Source of the DNA: Paractinoplanes aksuensis
GTDB lineage: Bacteria; Actinomycetota; Actinomycetes; Mycobacteriales; Micromonosporaceae
Reading direction: 5' to 3'
Assembly (NCBI RefSeq): GCF_024137025.1
Contig: NZ_JAMYJR010000026.1
Location: forward strand, 62,001 to 126,000
Length of the DNA: 64,000 nt
Under the pieces are notes generated by a model. That model was not told the DNA's origin and did no database searches. It worked only from the letters and a program-made list of their open reading frames with translations. Within the stretch, counting starts at the first letter, position 1. Each line of letters begins with the position of its first letter. Shown here piece by piece: positions 33,589 through 42,235 of the stretch. The translations under genes were made by a program, and so were the position numbers.

Positions 33589-34318
33589 TCGGGCGGCGCT
33601 GGTCACCGGCGCTTCCCGCGGTATCGGCCGGGCCACCGCCACGCGTCTCGCGGAGCGGGGGTACGACCTCGTCCTGCACGGCCACCGCGCCGAGTCGATC
33701 ACCCCGGTGGCCGAGGAGCTCGCGGCCAAGTTCGGCGTGACCGTGGTCAGCGGTCACGGCGACATCGCCGAGCCCGAGACGTCCAAGGCGCTCACCCAGC
33801 TCGCGTTCCAGAACTTCAAGCGCCTCGACGCGCTGGTCGTCAACGCGGGCACGCACGCGGCCGGCATGCTCGGCATGACCGACGACGCGACCATCCAGCG
33901 GCTGTTCGCGGTGAACTCGGCCGGCGCGGTCTACACGCTGCGCGGCGCCGCCCGCCTGCTGGCCCGGGGCAAGAACCCGGCCGTCGTGCTGGTCTCGTCG
34001 ATCACCGCCTCGCGTGGCCTCGCCGGCCAGGCCGTCTACTCGGCCTCCAAGGCGGCCGTGGCCGCGCTGGCCAAGTCGGCCGCCAAAGAGCTCGGCAAGC
34101 AGGGCATCCGGGTCAACGCGATCGAGCCCGGCTTCATCGCGACCGACATGCTCGACACCCTCGACGAGAAGGGCCGCCAGGAGCGCATCGCTGACACGGC
34201 GCTGGGCCGGCTGGGCGAGGCCGACGAGGTCGCCGACGTGATCACGTTCCTCCTCTCCGAGCAGGCCCGGTTCGTGACCGGCCAGGTGCTCGGGGTCGAC
34301 GGAGGACTGACGCTGTGA
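33581..34318 (+). CDS. FabG-like short-chain reductase
   Basis: A 245-residue classical SDR. The cofactor motif is TGASRGIG, an NAG motif follows (VVNAGTHAAG), and the catalytic Ser-Tyr-Lys lie in VLVSSITASRGLAGQAVYSASKAAV. The C-terminal VTGQVLGVDGGLTL is typical of 3-oxoacyl-ACP reductases. It starts at ATG 33581 within the ACP gene end and its stop overlaps the next start (GTGA). It could reduce a 3-oxoacyl group on the adjacent ACP. Confidence 0.9.
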   Translation: MSDRAALVTGASRGIGRATATRLAERGYDLVLHGHRAESITPVAEELAAKFGVTVVSGHGDIAEPETSKALTQLAFQNFKRLDALVVNAGTHAAGMLGMTDDATIQRLFAVNSAGAVYTLRGAARLLARGKNPAVVLVSSITASRGLAGQAVYSASKAAVAALAKSAAKELGKQGIRVNAIEPGFIATDMLDTLDEKGRQERIADTALGRLGEADEVADVITFLLSEQARFVTGQVLGVDGGLTL

Positions 34319-35544
34319 ATCTGCTTCACCCCGGTGCCCGCGTGATCGACGCGGTCACCGGCGAGACGCTGACCGAAGACATGATCGCCGCGGCCGGGGC
34401 CGAGCTGGCCGCGGAGCCGGGCGGGGTCGTCTTCCTGCCGATGGAGACGACGCTGGCCGTCGTCGCCCGCTACCTCGCCGCGCTGCGGCTGGGCCGCCCG
34501 GTGCTGCTGCTCGACCCGGAACACGACAACGCCTCGTTCGTCGAGCGGTTCACCACCCCCGACGTGCACCCCGACCTGGCCGTGCTGCTGACCACCAGCG
34601 GCTCCACCGGCAACCCGAAGCTGGTTCGGCTGACCGCCGACGCCGTGCGGACCAACGCCGAGCAGATCGCCGAGGTCCTCGGCATCACCGGCGACGACGT
34701 GGCGATCACCACGCTGCCGCTCTTCTATTCGTTCGGCATGTCGGTGCTCAACTCGCACCTGCTCGCGGGCGCGACCGTCGTGCTCGAGCGCACCGGCATC
34801 ATGCAGCGCGACTTCTGGACCGCGGTCAACGAGCACGGCGTGACCTCGCTGGCGTTCGTCCCGTCGCAGTACGAGATGCTCCGGCGGCTGCGCTTCGACC
34901 CGGCCAAGTACCCGACCGTGCGCAGCCTGACCCAGGCCGGCGGCCGCCTGCGGACCGACCTGGTGTCCGACTTCGCCCAGCGGATGGCGACCGTCGACGG
35001 CCGCCTCTACGTCATGTACGGGCAGACCGAGGCCGGTCCCCGCATGGCCACCCTGCCCCCGGCCCGGCTGGAGGAGAAGCTCGGCTCGGTCGGCCAGGCG
35101 CTGCCCGGCGGCGCCTTCGCGATCGAGGACGACGAGGTCGTCTATCGCGGCCCGAACGTGATGATGGGCTACGCCGAGACCGCGGCCGACCTCGCCCTGG
35201 GCGACGTGCAGGGCGGCGTGCTGCGCACCGGCGACCTGGGCCACGTCGACGACGAGGGCTTCCTGTTCATCACCGGGCGCATCAAGCGCATGGCCAAGGT
35301 CTTCGGCGTCCGCATCAACCTGGACGACGTCGAGAAGCACTTCCCGGTGGCTGCGGTGGCCGGCGACGACAAACTCGCCGTCTTCGCGGTCGCTGTCAGT
35401 GACGATGAGGCCCGCGACCTGCGCACCAAGATTGCCGAGTGGCTCGGGACACATTTCTCCGGCGTGATCGTGCGTAGTGTTGAGGCGCTGCCGCTGATGC
35501 CCAACGGCAAGACCGACTATCGGGCGCTGGAGTCGTCGCTGTGA
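34315..35544 (+). CDS. AMP-dependent acyl ligase (ANL superfamily)
   Basis: A 409-residue adenylate-forming ligase, shorter than the usual ~500 because the N-terminal domain is reduced. Core motifs are complete: P-loop TTSGSTGNPKL, YGQTEA, the hinge RTGDLGHVDDEGFLFITGR, and the C-terminal catalytic Lys in LMPNGKTDYRAL. It probably activates a carboxylic acid as acyl-AMP and loads it on the ACP of the same operon, or on CoA. The GTG start is coupled to the SDR stop. Confidence 0.9.
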   Translation: MNLLHPGARVIDAVTGETLTEDMIAAAGAELAAEPGGVVFLPMETTLAVVARYLAALRLGRPVLLLDPEHDNASFVERFTTPDVHPDLAVLLTTSGSTGNPKLVRLTADAVRTNAEQIAEVLGITGDDVAITTLPLFYSFGMSVLNSHLLAGATVVLERTGIMQRDFWTAVNEHGVTSLAFVPSQYEMLRRLRFDPAKYPTVRSLTQAGGRLRTDLVSDFAQRMATVDGRLYVMYGQTEAGPRMATLPPARLEEKLGSVGQALPGGAFAIEDDEVVYRGPNVMMGYAETAADLALGDVQGGVLRTGDLGHVDDEGFLFITGRIKRMAKVFGVRINLDDVEKHFPVAAVAGDDKLAVFAVAVSDDEARDLRTKIAEWLGTHFSGVIVRSVEALPLMPNGKTDYRALESSL

Positions 35545-36581
35545 GTAGTGTCTTCACCCTGTCTCAAGCCGCGAAGGAAGAGATCCTGCTCAAGGAACTC
35601 TCCGCGCTGACCGAACATCATCGGGAGAACTGCGAGCCGTACGCGCGGATCCTCGCGGCCAACGGCTACCGGAACGCCACGTCGGTCGAGGGCCTGCCCT
35701 GGCTGCCGGTGCGGCTGTTCAAGAACCTCGAACTCAAGAGCATCCCGGACGACGAGGTTTACAAGGTCCTCACCTCCAGCGGCACCACCGGGGGTGAGGT
35801 CAGCAAGATCTACCTCGACAAGGCCGCCGCCGCCGAGCAGACCCGCAAGCTGGGCGCCACGGTGCAGTCCGTGCTCGGCCCCAAGCGGCTGCCGATGATC
35901 CTGGTCGACACCAAGGCCATGCTGAAGGACCGCAAGTCGTTCAGCGCCCGCGGCGCCGGCGTGCTCGGCATGTCGAACTTCGGCCGCAACCACGTCTGGG
36001 CGCTCGACAACGAGGGCCACGTCGACGTCGAGGCGCTCAAGGGCTTCCTCGAGCAGTACGGCAAAGAGCCGTTCCTCATCTTCGGCTTCACCTACCTGGT
36101 GTGGCTGCACCTCTACGAGGTCGCGCTCGACAACGGGCTCGACCTCAGCAACGGCATCCTGATCCACTCGGGGGGCTGGAAGAAGCTGGTCGACCAGGCC
36201 GTCTCGCCCGAGGAGTTCCGCAAGCGGCTGGCCGCGGTCGGGCTGACCCAGGTGCACAACTACTACGGCATGATCGAGCAGATCGGCACGATCTTCCTCG
36301 AGGGCGCGTCCGGCGGCTCGCTCTACTGCCCCGACTTCGCCGACGTGGTGATCCGCGACCCCGAGACGTGGGCCGAGCAGCCGGTCGGTAAGCCGGGCCT
36401 GATCGAGGTCATCAGCACCCTGCCCACCTCGTACCCCGGCCACGTGCTGCTCACCGAAGACCTCGGCGTCGTGCACGGCGTCGACGACGGCGACTGGCCC
36501 GGCAAGCGCTTCTCCGTGCTCGGCCGGCTGCCGCGGGCCGAGGCGCGGGGCTGCTCCGACACCTACCGGGAGGCGGCGTGA
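35541..36581 (+). CDS. LuxE-like acyl-protein synthetase
   Basis: A 346-residue member of the LuxE/PaaK-like family. LuxE of luminous bacteria activates a fatty acid as acyl-AMP and passes it to LuxC through its own C-terminal Cys. Here the nucleotide-binding loop is LTSSGTTGGEVSKI (SSGTTG at 79-84), and the family-type C-terminus GRLPRAEARGCSDTY supplies the acyl-accepting Cys338. Overlaps with both neighbours are four bases (GTGA), so it is translated together with the LuxC homologue. No luxAB is present. Confidence 0.88.
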   Translation: MSSVFTLSQAAKEEILLKELSALTEHHRENCEPYARILAANGYRNATSVEGLPWLPVRLFKNLELKSIPDDEVYKVLTSSGTTGGEVSKIYLDKAAAAEQTRKLGATVQSVLGPKRLPMILVDTKAMLKDRKSFSARGAGVLGMSNFGRNHVWALDNEGHVDVEALKGFLEQYGKEPFLIFGFTYLVWLHLYEVALDNGLDLSNGILIHSGGWKKLVDQAVSPEEFRKRLAAVGLTQVHNYYGMIEQIGTIFLEGASGGSLYCPDFADVVIRDPETWAEQPVGKPGLIEVISTLPTSYPGHVLLTEDLGVVHGVDDGDWPGKRFSVLGRLPRAEARGCSDTYREAA

Positions 36582-37765
36582 TCCAGTACCGCTTCGGGGC
36601 CGAGGGCGATCTCACCGCCCCCTCCGACGACCGTCTCACCGTCGGCGACCCCCGGGTCATCGACTTCCTGGCCAAGCTGGCCCGCAAGCTGCTGACCCCG
36701 GCCGTGGCCCGGCGGCACCCTGAGCTGGGCTCGCTCGGCTTCTTCCTGCGGCCCGCCGAGCTCAACCGCACGGTGGCCCACCTGCAGCGGGACGACGCGA
36801 TCGTGTTCCCGCGGGGCAACGTCTTCCACATCCCGCCGGCCAACGTCGACACGATCTTCGTGTACTCGTGGGCGCTCTCGGCCCTGGCCGGCAATCACAA
36901 CGTCGTCCGCATCTCGGAGCGCTCGGCCACCGCGGCCGACACGATCCTGACCGCGCTCAACGAGGTGCTGGCCGAGGCCGACCCGGTGATCGGCCGCACT
37001 CAGCGCATGATCACGTACGGCCGCGACGACAAGGTCACGGCGGCGCTCAGCAACTGGGCCGACCTGCGGGTCATCTGGGGCGGCGACTCGGCCGTCGAGG
37101 CGATCCGCAAGCACCCGCTGCGCCCGTCGGCCCGAGACCTGACCTTCCCCGACCGTACGTCCTGGGCCGCGCTGTCGGCGGCCGGGTGGCGCGCGGCCGA
37201 ACCGGCCCGGCGGCGCGAGGCGGTGCTGGGCTTCACCAACGATTCGTACTGGTTCGACCAGGCCGCCTGCTCCTCCCCGCGCACGGTCTTCCTGGTCGGT
37301 GAGAACACCGACGACGTCCGCGAAGAGTTCATCGAACTGCTGCTGCAGACGGTCGGCCAGCGCGGCTGGGAGATCGACGCCGCCATGGCCGTCGAGAAGC
37401 GGGTCAACGCCTACGGGCTGGCCGCCACCGGCGCCGTCTCGGCGATGACGTTCCCGGCCAACTCTGTGACCGCGATGTCGCTGAACACGGTGCCCGACGC
37501 GCCGCGGCGCTGGATCGGGGCCGGGGCCTTCCCGTTCGCCGAGGTCGGCTCGCTGCTCGAGCTGGTGCCGGCGATGAACCGGCAGGACCAGACGTTCAGC
37601 CACTTCGGCTTCGGCCGTGACGAGCTGCGCGAGTTCGCGCTGGCCCTCGGCGGCCGCGGGGTCGACCGGATCGTCCCGTTCGGGTCGGCGCTGACCTTCG
37701 GCTCGATCTGGGACGGGTACGACCTGCCCCGCGAATTCACCCGGTTGACGACACTCGTCGAGTGA
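36578..37765 (+). CDS. LuxC-like acyl reductase
   Basis: A 395-residue protein of the acyl-CoA reductase (LuxC) family, an aldehyde-dehydrogenase-related fold that reduces an acyl thioester to an aldehyde with NADPH. The likely acyl-accepting residue is Cys231 (FDQAACSSPRTVFLVGE), in the family-typical CSSP context. Upstream segments VFPRGNVFHIPPANVDTIFVYSW and LAGNHNVVRISER are also characteristic. It pairs with the upstream LuxE homologue as in fatty-acid reductase complexes, although LuxD is missing. It is somewhat shorter than Vibrio LuxC. Confidence 0.88.
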   Translation: MIQYRFGAEGDLTAPSDDRLTVGDPRVIDFLAKLARKLLTPAVARRHPELGSLGFFLRPAELNRTVAHLQRDDAIVFPRGNVFHIPPANVDTIFVYSWALSALAGNHNVVRISERSATAADTILTALNEVLAEADPVIGRTQRMITYGRDDKVTAALSNWADLRVIWGGDSAVEAIRKHPLRPSARDLTFPDRTSWAALSAAGWRAAEPARRREAVLGFTNDSYWFDQAACSSPRTVFLVGENTDDVREEFIELLLQTVGQRGWEIDAAMAVEKRVNAYGLAATGAVSAMTFPANSVTAMSLNTVPDAPRRWIGAGAFPFAEVGSLLELVPAMNRQDQTFSHFGFGRDELREFALALGGRGVDRIVPFGSALTFGSIWDGYDLPREFTRLTTLVE

Positions 37766-40113
37766 CCGCCGTGCTCGAGGCTGTCGAGGCGGCGCCGAAA
37801 CCGATCGTGCGCCCCTCGACAGTTCCCCGTCGACCCTCCAACGTTTACCGCCGCCTGCGGGCGCCGCTGGCGATCCTGCCGTGGCTGTTCCCGGCGGTCA
37901 CCCTTGTCCTGACGCTGCTCGACACGGGCGTCTCGGGACGGGACATCGCGCTCTACGCGTTCTATTTCGCCTTCGACATCGTTCTGCCGGGAACGCTGGT
38001 CTACCGCGCGCTGCGGGGCAGCCGGGGCAACGTGCCCGAAGACCTGGGCCTGGGCGCCGCCACCGGCCTGCTGCTCATGCTGGGGTCATGGGCGCTCTCG
38101 GCCGCGCTCGACAAGTTCGTGCTGCTGCCGTGGTGGCCGGCGCTGATCGTGGTGCCGTTCCTGGCCGTGCCCCGGCTGCACCGCTACTGGCGGGTGAGCC
38201 GGCCCCGCCCGCTGCCGCTGCGGTGGTCGTGGATCGTGGCGGCCGGGCTCGTGCTGCTGGTGCTCTCGGAATACCCGGGCTGGATGACCACGCCGCTGCC
38301 GCCGGCCGGGGGCGTCATCTATCAAGACCTGTACTACCACCTGGCCCTCGTGCACGAGATGATGCGGCCGATGCCGTTCGAGGTGCCGCAACTCTCCGGC
38401 ACCCCGCTGCACTACCACTACCTGTCGGACGCCGACATCGCCACGGCCAGCATGATCACCAAGATCGACCCGGCGATCGTGCTCCTGCGGCTGTGGGTCG
38501 TCCCGGTCGCGGGCACGGCCGTGTTCGTGGCGGCGACCCTCGTCCGCTCGCTCAGCGGCAAGTGGTGGGCCGGCGCGCTCGGCGGCACCGCGGCCATCCT
38601 CGGCCTGCCGCTGTTGCTGGGCACCGCGTACACCCCGCTCGGCGGCAGCCCGGTCAACGCCTTGAGCCCCTCCCAGGTGTACGTCCTGCCGTTGCAGGCG
38701 CTGATGGTCGTGTTCACCGTCGACGTGCTGCGAGGCCGTCCCCTCCGCTGGGCCTGGGTGCTGATCTTCCCGCTCGCCCTGGCCTGCGCCGGGGCCAAGT
38801 CCAGCGCGCTGCCGCCGTTCCTGGCCGGACTGCTCGCGGCCACGGTCGTCGTGCTGATCGGCTATCGGCGCCGGCTGCTGTCCGTGCTGACGCTGCTCGC
38901 GCTGACCGTGGCCGGGGTCGGCATCGGTTTTCGCCTGTTCGCCGGGGGCGGCGCGGGCACCCTGGGCTTCCAGCCGCTCTCGGTCCTCTACTGGATGGCG
39001 CCCTACCGCGACACCATCGGGCACGAGGACGTCATCGACGGGTCGCGGTTCCTTCCGTACGGGGTGGAGACGACCGGCACGATGGGCCGGCTCTTCATCG
39101 CCGGGTTGCTCGTCTGGTGGTTCCTGATGCAGGCCCCGCGCATGCTGGGCGTGTTCGGCATCGTCACCGGCACGACCAAGCGCGAGCCGGCGACGTGGCT
39201 GCTGGCCGGCATGGCCGCGGCCGGCGCGGGCGCGATGTTCCTGCTCTGGCACCCGTCGGCCAGCCAGGTCTACTTCTATGCGGGCGCGCTGCCGTTCGGC
39301 ACGGTGGCGGTCGCCTGGATGATGGCCGACCTGGCCCGCGGCTGGCGGGCGGTGCTGGCTGGGGCGCTCGCGGGCGGCACCTGGGCCCTGCTGGCCCCGC
39401 AGATGTACGCGCCCCGGATGGACCGCGTGGTCAACTGGATCTTCGTGCTGGCCGAGCCGCTGATCCGGACGGCGATCATCGCCATCGGCCTGGGCCTGAT
39501 CGGGCTGATCCTGCATCGCATGGTCACCGGGCGTACGCCGTGGAAGGCGATCATGCCCGCTCTGCTCGCCGCCGTGCTCACGGCCGGGCTGGTCGGCGGG
39601 GCCAAACGCCAGATCGAGGACATCGACTCGGCCGCGGCCGCCGTGCCCAGCGGCCCCCAGGACCCGGGCAAGCTGGTGCTGAGCGGCGAGATGGTCGCGG
39701 CCCAGTGGCTCGACCAGAACGCCGGCCGCGACGACATCGTGGCCACCAACGTGCACTGCATCCCCATCGACTGGACCCAGAGCTGCGACTCGCGGGCGTT
39801 CTGGGTGGCCGGGCTGACCGGCCGCCGTACCGTGATCGAGAGCTGGGGCTACACCGACGAGGCGGTGGCCCAGGACGGGGTCAACGGCGAGCGCTACTTC
39901 AAGCAGCCGGCCCCCGACCTGATGCGCTACATCCTCAACCAGCGGGTCTTCGCCCACGGGCAGCCCGAGGACGTGGCCGAGTTCCAGCGGCTCTACAAGG
40001 TCAAGTGGCTCTTCGCGGACGACCGGGCGGCGGGCGGCCGGTCGGCCAACCTGTCCGAGGTGGCGACGCTGCGCTTCTCGTCGGGGCCGGTGTCGATTTA
40101 TGAGTTGCCCTGA
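37762..40113 (+). CDS. Large GT-C-like integral membrane protein
   Basis: A 783-residue protein with about 12-13 predicted membrane helices and a soluble C-terminal ~160 residues (QWLDQNAGRDDIVATN..., RAFWVAGLTGRRTVIESWGY, KWLFADD), an arrangement seen in GT-C glycosyltransferases that use lipid-linked sugars. An acidic loop after the early helices reads IYQDLYYHLALVHEM (about 184-198), followed by TPLHYHYLSDADIA, resembling catalytic first-loop motifs of that class. It is coupled to luxC-like (GTGA) and ends the operon. It may transfer or finish a surface glycan outside the membrane. A function other than glycosyl transfer cannot be excluded. Confidence 0.65.
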   Translation: MTAVLEAVEAAPKPIVRPSTVPRRPSNVYRRLRAPLAILPWLFPAVTLVLTLLDTGVSGRDIALYAFYFAFDIVLPGTLVYRALRGSRGNVPEDLGLGAATGLLLMLGSWALSAALDKFVLLPWWPALIVVPFLAVPRLHRYWRVSRPRPLPLRWSWIVAAGLVLLVLSEYPGWMTTPLPPAGGVIYQDLYYHLALVHEMMRPMPFEVPQLSGTPLHYHYLSDADIATASMITKIDPAIVLLRLWVVPVAGTAVFVAATLVRSLSGKWWAGALGGTAAILGLPLLLGTAYTPLGGSPVNALSPSQVYVLPLQALMVVFTVDVLRGRPLRWAWVLIFPLALACAGAKSSALPPFLAGLLAATVVVLIGYRRRLLSVLTLLALTVAGVGIGFRLFAGGGAGTLGFQPLSVLYWMAPYRDTIGHEDVIDGSRFLPYGVETTGTMGRLFIAGLLVWWFLMQAPRMLGVFGIVTGTTKREPATWLLAGMAAAGAGAMFLLWHPSASQVYFYAGALPFGTVAVAWMMADLARGWRAVLAGALAGGTWALLAPQMYAPRMDRVVNWIFVLAEPLIRTAIIAIGLGLIGLILHRMVTGRTPWKAIMPALLAAVLTAGLVGGAKRQIEDIDSAAAAVPSGPQDPGKLVLSGEMVAAQWLDQNAGRDDIVATNVHCIPIDWTQSCDSRAFWVAGLTGRRTVIESWGYTDEAVAQDGVNGERYFKQPAPDLMRYILNQRVFAHGQPEDVAEFQRLYKVKWLFADDRAAGGRSANLSEVATLRFSSGPVSIYELP

Positions 40114-40118
40114 GCCGT

Positions 40119-40168
40119 ACGGTGGGGTTAACCCTACCGTCGTTCCGGCGGTGAGCAGGATCGGAACG
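40119..40168. promoter_or_regulatory. Two inverted repeats upstream of the histidine kinase gene
   Basis: A 22-bp near-perfect palindrome at 40119-40140 (half ACGGTGGGGTT, other half AACCCTACCGT, one mismatched pair) begins six bases after the GT-C stop. A second repeat, CGTTCCG at 40141-40147 and CGGAACG at 40162-40168, follows directly. They may be the promoter operator of the two-component system, for example for its own response regulator. Confidence 0.55.
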
Positions 40169-40178
40169 GAGCGCCCCG

Positions 40179-41492
40179 ATGCCTAGCGTCAACAGCATGA
40201 CGACGCAAGCCTCCCTCACGCGCTCACCCCTGGCCCGGCTGGTGCGCCAGGTCGCCATCGACACCCAGTACGTGCTGATCGGGTTCCCGATCGGTCTGCT
40301 CACCGTGTCGCTGTTCATGGCCCTGTTCTTCACCGGCGTCGGCACGCTGGTCATCTGGGTCGGCATCCCCATCCTGATCGCGACGCTGATGACCGCCCGC
40401 GGCTTCGCCACCCTCGAGCGGGCCCGGCTCGGCCCGGTGTTCGGCTACAAGATGCCGCACCCGTACTACAAGAAGCAGGCCGAGGGCGGGTTCGTGCGGC
40501 AGTCGCTCGGTGTTCTGGGCGATGGGCAGTCCTGGCTCGACATGCTGCACGGGATGTTCCGGTTCATCCCCAGCACGATCTCGTTCAGCCTGGTCATCAC
40601 CTGGTGGGCGGGCGCGATCGGCGGTCTGACCGTGGTGCTGTGGGACTGGTCGGTCCCGCATGGCCCCGACCAGCAGGATCTGCCCGAGCTGCTCGGCATG
40701 GGCAGCGGCACGGCCACCCGCATCCTCTTCTACTTCGCCGTCGGGGTCTTCTTCGCCGGCACGCTCTACCCCGTGGTTCGCGCGTCCGCGCTGCTCGAGG
40801 CGTGGTTCGCCCGCGGCCTGCTGAGCGGCGTCAACGAGCTGCGCGAGCAGGTGGCCGAGGCCAACGCGGCCCGCACGGTGGCCCAGCAGCAGAAAGCGGC
40901 CGCGGTCTCGGCCGAGGCCAACGCGCTGCGCCGGCTCGAACGCGACATCCACGACGGCCCGCAGCAGCGCCTGGTGCGCCTCGCGATGGACCTGGGCCGG
41001 GCCGAGCAGCAGTTCGCGACCGACCCCGAGGCGGCCCGGGCCACCGTGGCCGAGGCGCTGACCCAGACCCGCGAGACGCTCGACGAGCTGCGCGCCCTGT
41101 CCCGCGGCATCGCCCCGCCGATCCTGGTCGACCGCGGTCTGCAGGCCGCCCTGACCGCCCTGGCCGGGCGCAGCCTGGTGCCGGTCGAGCTGGACGCCAC
41201 GCTGGCCGAGCGCCTGGAGCCGACCCTCGAGTCGACGGCCTACTTCGTGGTGGCCGAGGCCCTGACCAACGTGGCCAAGCACAGCCACGCCAACGAGGTC
41301 CAGGTCAGCGTCAAGCGCAACGCCACCGGCCTGATCGTCTCGATCGCCGACGACGGGGTGGGCGGGGCCAGCGTGGCCAAGGGGCACGGCCTGGCCGGCC
41401 TGGACGACCGGGTCCGCGCGGCCGGCGGCGTCCTCGACGTGTCGAGCCCGGCCGGTGGAGGGACGAGGCTCACGGCGGCCCTCCCCGTGTAG
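40179..41492 (+). CDS. NarL-type membrane sensor histidine kinase
   Basis: A 437-residue kinase. Four hydrophobic segments in the first ~205 residues (for example YVLIGFPIGLLTVSLFMALFFTGVGTLVIW) form a sensor with little extracellular sequence. A coiled linker precedes the HisKA_3 dimerisation helix with phospho-His258 (RRLERDIHDGPQQRLV). The HATPase domain has N-box AEALTNVAKHSHA and G-boxes IADDGVGG and GHGLAGLDDRV. ATG 40179 has a GGAG-like site upstream. It is followed 27 bases later by its response regulator. Confidence 0.92.
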   Translation: MPSVNSMTTQASLTRSPLARLVRQVAIDTQYVLIGFPIGLLTVSLFMALFFTGVGTLVIWVGIPILIATLMTARGFATLERARLGPVFGYKMPHPYYKKQAEGGFVRQSLGVLGDGQSWLDMLHGMFRFIPSTISFSLVITWWAGAIGGLTVVLWDWSVPHGPDQQDLPELLGMGSGTATRILFYFAVGVFFAGTLYPVVRASALLEAWFARGLLSGVNELREQVAEANAARTVAQQQKAAAVSAEANALRRLERDIHDGPQQRLVRLAMDLGRAEQQFATDPEAARATVAEALTQTRETLDELRALSRGIAPPILVDRGLQAALTALAGRSLVPVELDATLAERLEPTLESTAYFVVAEALTNVAKHSHANEVQVSVKRNATGLIVSIADDGVGGASVAKGHGLAGLDDRVRAAGGVLDVSSPAGGGTRLTAALPV

Positions 41493-41519
41493 AACTCAGT
41501 TATCTGACAGCATGTCGGC

Positions 41520-42164
41520 ATGCGGGTGGTGATTGCCGACGACGCGGTGCTGTTGCGCGAGGGTCTCGTCAGGCTCGTCGAAGAGAACGGCCACACGGTG
41601 GTGGCCGCTGTCGGAGACGGGCCTTCCCTCGTGACGGCGATCGCCGAGCACAAGCCGGATGTGTCCATCGTGGACGTCCGAATGCCGCCCTCGCACACCG
41701 ACGAGGGGCTCCGGGCCGCGGTGGAGGCGCGCGGCCTGGTCCCCGGCACCCCGATCCTCGTGCTCTCGCAGTACGTCGAGGTCTCGTACGCCGATGATCT
41801 GCTGGCCGACCGCCTGGGCGCGGTCGGTTATCTGTTGAAGGACCGGGTGTCCCAGGTCGCCGAGTTCCTCGACGGGCTGCGCCGGGTGGCCGGCGGGGGC
41901 ACGGTGCTCGACCCCGAGGTGGTCAGCCAGCTGCTCGTCCGCCGTCGCCGCGACGACCCGCTGCGCAACCTCACCCCGCGCGAGCGTGAGGTGCTCGGGC
42001 TGATGGCCGAGGGCCTGACCAACAACGCGATCGCCCGCAAGATGGTCGTCACCGACGGCGCGATCGAGAAGCACGTGCGCAACATCTTCACCAAGCTGGC
42101 CCTGCACCAGGACGAGGAACAACACCGCCGGGTCATGGCAGTGCTGGCCTACCTGCAGGGGTAG
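41520..42164 (+). CDS. NarL/LuxR-family response regulator
   Basis: A 214-residue regulator. The receiver domain has the acidic pair Asp7-Asp8 (IADDAVLL) and phosphoacceptor Asp52 (VSIVDVRMPP), with Lys of the KDR segment (LLKDRVSQ). The C-terminal LuxR-type HTH reads LTPREREVLGLMAEGLTNNAIARKM. Partner of the upstream kinase. The MMPL exporter gene 72 bases downstream is a likely target. Confidence 0.93.
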   Translation: MRVVIADDAVLLREGLVRLVEENGHTVVAAVGDGPSLVTAIAEHKPDVSIVDVRMPPSHTDEGLRAAVEARGLVPGTPILVLSQYVEVSYADDLLADRLGAVGYLLKDRVSQVAEFLDGLRRVAGGGTVLDPEVVSQLLVRRRRDDPLRNLTPREREVLGLMAEGLTNNAIARKMVVTDGAIEKHVRNIFTKLALHQDEEQHRRVMAVLAYLQG

Positions 42165-42235
42165 GGCTAGCACCACCACCGATACGCGGGTCTGCTGTAT
42201 CGATTGGGAGCGCTGGGCTTCATAGCGTTCTCAGC

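Noticed and set aside
33343..37765. LuxE and LuxC homologues as a bioluminescence operon
   Set aside because: No luxAB luciferase, luxD or flavin reductase is present, and neighbours are glycan genes.
38086..39957. 623-residue minus-strand ORF
   Set aside because: Antisense shadow of the GT-C-like gene with Arg/His/Gln-rich low-complexity composition and no start signal.
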